From contig JAYTQU010000185.1 of NCBI GenBank assembly GCA_043746555.1, positions 1-7,373 on the forward strand: a stretch of 7,373 nt of DNA, read 5' to 3'. This DNA comes from CAZQYC01 sp043746555. Its GTDB lineage: Bacteria > Pseudomonadota > Gammaproteobacteria > Steroidobacterales > Steroidobacteraceae. How positions within the stretch are numbered: the first letter of the stretch is position 1; each line of letters starts with the position of its first letter. A model generated the notes under the pieces. The model saw nothing but the letters and a program-made list of their open reading frames with translations, ran no database searches and was not told the DNA's origin. Of this stretch, positions 5,328 to 7,373 are shown one piece after another. A program made the translations under genes and the position numbers.

Positions 5328-7373
5328 ATGAAAAGAATGCTCGTCAATGCAACTCAAGAGGAAGAGTTGCGTGTTGCACTGGTTGATGGACAAAAACTCT
5401 ACGACCTCGACATCGAAATTCCCTCTCGCGAACAACGCAAGGCCAACGTCTACAAAGGTCGTATCACGCGCGTCGAGCCCAGTCTCGAAGCGTGCTTCGT
5501 CGATTACGGCGCCGATCGTCACGGCTTTCTGCCACTGAAAGAAGTATCCAAAGAATATTTCAAAGGCCAACCGCAAGGCGGCCGTTTCAATATCAAAGAA
5601 CTGCTTTCCGAAGGCCAAGAACTATTGGTCCAAGTGGAAAAGGAAGAACGCGGCAATAAAGGTGCCGCGCTCACCACGTTTATCAGTTTGGCGGGACGTT
5701 TTTTGGTTCTCATGCCGAACAACCCACGCGCAGGCGGCGTGTCGCGGCGCATCGAAGGCGAGGATCGCGAACAACTGCGCGAAGCGCTCGACAACGTCAC
5801 GGTGCCCGATGGCATGGGCGCGATTGTGCGCACTGCGGGCGTCGGCCGCTCGGCTGAAGAACTCCAATGGGACGTGGCCAACCTTCAGGAAGTGTGGAAG
5901 GCGATTTCCGAAGCCGCCGCCGGGCGACCCGCCCCGTTTCTTATTTACCAGGAATCGAAAGCCATCATTCGCGCGCTGCGCGATTATCTCGCCGACGACA
6001 TCGGTGAAATCTTGGTCGATAGCAAAGAAGTCTTCGCCGAAGCGCAAGAGTACATGCAACGCTTCGTTCCAGCGAATCTGCGCAAACTCAAAATGTATGA
6101 GGAAGACGTCCCGCTATTTACTCGTTATCAAATCGAAAACCAAATCGAATCGGCGCATCACCACACGGTGAATCTGCCGTCCGGCGGCGCTATCGTCATC
6201 GATCCCACCGAAGCGCTGGTCTCGATCGACATCAACTCGGCCCGAGCCACGCGCGGCGGCGATATCGAAACGACTGCGACTAACACCAACCTTGAAGCCG
6301 CAGACGAAATCGCGCGACAACTGAGATTGCGTGACATCGGCGGACTCATCGTCATCGATTTCATCGACATGGAGTCGAGCAAAAATCAACGTGCGGTGGA
6401 AGATCGATTGCGCGATGCCGTCAAACAAGATCGCGCGCGCATTCAAATCGGTCGACTATCGCGTTTTGGTCTCATGGAAATGTCGCGACAACGATTGCGA
6501 CCTTCGATTTCCGATGCGACCAACATCGCGTGTCCGCGGTGTAGCGGACAAGGAACGATTCGCGGCGTCGATTCCATGGCGCTGGCGTTGTTGCGCTTAA
6601 TCGGCGAAGAAGCGCGCAAAGAACGCACCGCGAAAGTGATCGCGCAATTGCCGATCGAAGTCACCACGTATCTCATTAACGAGAAGCGCGATTGGCTCGC
6701 CAGCATTCAAGAAAAGAGCGGCGTGCAAGTGATGCTCGTCCCCAATCGGCACATGGAAACGCCCGCTTACGACATTCGCCGCGTCCGCGACGATGAAACG
6801 CAGCTCTTGGAAAACACGACACTCAGTCATTTGATGGTGGCCACGCCTCAAGTAGCCGTCGATGACGTTGGCGCGCGCGAAAAGAAAGCCGCCGCCCCGC
6901 CGCCGTTGGTGACTGCCCTGACGGCAACGCTGCCACCGCCGCCGGTGATAGTTGCGCCCGAAGCGCCGCCCGCGGTAACCGTCGGTATCTTCGTGCGACT
7001 GTGGCGCTTCTTCTTCGGCGGTGCTCACATCGAGAAAGTCGAACAAAAGGAACCAACGCGAACCGAATCGCGGCGCGAGCACGGCCGTCATCGCGGCAGT
7101 CTTCGTGACGGTCATCGCGACAGGAGCGACCGAGGCGGCGATCGTCATCGCGATCAGCACGGACGCCATCATCGCGACAGAGATCGCGTCGACAAGGATC
7201 GACCTCGGCAGGAATCACGCGGCGAGAAACCGGCGCAGAGTGAACGTAAGCCACGCGACAACCATGATGCTCGTCGCGAGCGCGAACCGCGACCGCAACC
7301 TCGTCCGCAAACGACACCCGTACAGAACGCAGCGAGTACGACGCCAGTAACATCAACAACGCCAACACCGACC
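5328..7373 (+). CDS. rne: Ribonuclease E, N-terminal 682 residues (cut by window edge)
   Basis: Essential endoribonuclease for mRNA decay and for rRNA and tRNA processing, and scaffold of the degradosome at the inner membrane. The product begins MKRMLVNATQEEELRVALVD, almost as in E. coli. Domains by analogy: S1 about 35-120 (GRITRVEPSLEACFVDYG), 5' sensor about 120-213 with IVRTAGVG (Arg168, Thr169), DNase I-like core with Asp301 (SIDINSARATRGG) and Asp344 (IVIDFIDM) as magnesium ligands, and the Zn-link CPRC with Cys402 and Cys405, which joins protomers in the tetramer. A small domain runs to about 510. Then come a proline-rich linker (about 518-550), an amphipathic membrane-targeting helix at 552-565 (VGIFVRLWRFFFGG), an Arg/His/Asp-rich segment (578-660) and a Thr/Pro stretch at the edge. 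There is no stop in the window. E. coli RNase E has 1061 residues, so a substantial C-terminal half is probably missing. The ATG at 5328 has AAGGGG 3 bases upstream, a tight spacing. Asp301, Asp344 and the Zn-link are intact, so it should be active. Confidence 0.98.
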   Translation, partial: MKRMLVNATQEEELRVALVDGQKLYDLDIEIPSREQRKANVYKGRITRVEPSLEACFVDYGADRHGFLPLKEVSKEYFKGQPQGGRFNIKELLSEGQELLVQVEKEERGNKGAALTTFISLAGRFLVLMPNNPRAGGVSRRIEGEDREQLREALDNVTVPDGMGAIVRTAGVGRSAEELQWDVANLQEVWKAISEAAAGRPAPFLIYQESKAIIRALRDYLADDIGEILVDSKEVFAEAQEYMQRFVPANLRKLKMYEEDVPLFTRYQIENQIESAHHHTVNLPSGGAIVIDPTEALVSIDINSARATRGGDIETTATNTNLEAADEIARQLRLRDIGGLIVIDFIDMESSKNQRAVEDRLRDAVKQDRARIQIGRLSRFGLMEMSRQRLRPSISDATNIACPRCSGQGTIRGVDSMALALLRLIGEEARKERTAKVIAQLPIEVTTYLINEKRDWLASIQEKSGVQVMLVPNRHMETPAYDIRRVRDDETQLLENTTLSHLMVATPQVAVDDVGAREKKAAAPPPLVTALTATLPPPPVIVAPEAPPAVTVGIFVRLWRFFFGGAHIEKVEQKEPTRTESRREHGRHRGSLRDGHRDRSDRGGDRHRDQHGRHHRDRDRVDKDRPRQESRGEKPAQSERKPRDNHDARREREPRPQPRPQTTPVQNAASTTPVTSTTPTPT
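7087..7176 (+). repeat. rne: In-frame repeats encoding His-Arg-Gly/Asp units in the rne tail
   Basis: GTCATCGCG occurs at 7087-7095, 7111-7119 and 7144-7152, with a one-base variant ATCATCGCG at 7168-7176. Spacings of 24, 33 and 24 bases keep the frame and encode HRG or HRD at residues 588, 596, 607 and 615. The segment is low-complexity, rich in Arg, His, Asp and Gly, and follows the membrane helix. It probably forms a disordered RNA-binding arm like the arginine-rich RNA-binding sites of E. coli RNase E. Confidence 0.7.

Noticed and set aside
4921..5386. Small open frames in the rluC-rne gap (91 and 148 codons on plus, 95 on minus)
   Set aside because: They overlap each other on both strands, one runs into rne in another frame, none has a ribosome-binding site, and the translations look like random GC-rich sequence.
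5622..7368. Long open frames on the minus strand opposite rne (145, 191 and 181 codons)
   Set aside because: They lie wholly antisense to the clearly conserved RNase E frame, resemble no family and are low-complexity in the tail region. Stop-poor antisense frames are expected from GC-rich codon use.
1..7373. Defence system, mobile element, CRISPR array or tRNA/rRNA gene
   Set aside because: No transposase, integrase, nuclease of defence type, spaced repeat array, tRNA cloverleaf or rRNA-like stretch was seen; all long frames are accounted for by housekeeping genes.

Overview
The window reads as a chromosomal housekeeping locus of a gammaproteobacterium. The order rne (+), rluC (-), yceF/maf (+), yceD-rpmF-plsX (-) is the conserved arrangement known from Escherichia coli. 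The proteins match that lineage closely: an RNase E catalytic half, a zinc-free L32, and an RluC of the S4 plus pseudouridine synthase type. Base composition looks moderately GC-rich and uniform by eye, and nothing suggests recent transfer. I cannot name the genus.

Layout. Positions 53-2965 hold four genes on the minus strand, read right to left: yceD, rpmF (ribosomal protein L32), plsX (phosphate acyltransferase) and a LysM/YkuD L,D-transpeptidase. They are packed like one operon. A near-consensus sigma70 promoter (TTGACA-17 bp-TATGAT) lies immediately before yceD, so close that the mRNA should have almost no leader. The divergent gene yceF (Maf-type 7-methyl-GTP pyrophosphatase) runs 3100-3684 on the plus strand, and its last 30 bases overlap the 3' end of the convergent rluC (3655-4659, minus). 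A 668-base gap (4660-5327) separates rluC from the divergent rne. It holds candidate back-to-back promoters, several inverted repeats and, at its end, stem-loops, the last of which pairs the rne Shine-Dalgarno sequence. The first 682 codons of rne run to the window's right edge (5328-7373): the whole catalytic half, a proline-rich linker, an amphipathic membrane-binding helix and an Arg/His/Asp-rich tail.

How the genes fit together. The locus joins RNA metabolism (RNase E, RluC, YceD, L32) with envelope building (PlsX for phospholipids, the L,D-transpeptidase for peptidoglycan). YceD, L32 and RluC all concern the large ribosomal subunit or its 23S rRNA.

No defence system, mobile element, CRISPR array, tRNA or rRNA was seen. 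The points most worth checking are the L,D-transpeptidase directly behind plsX where E. coli has fabH, the almost leaderless yceD operon promoter, and the sequestered rne ribosome-binding site.
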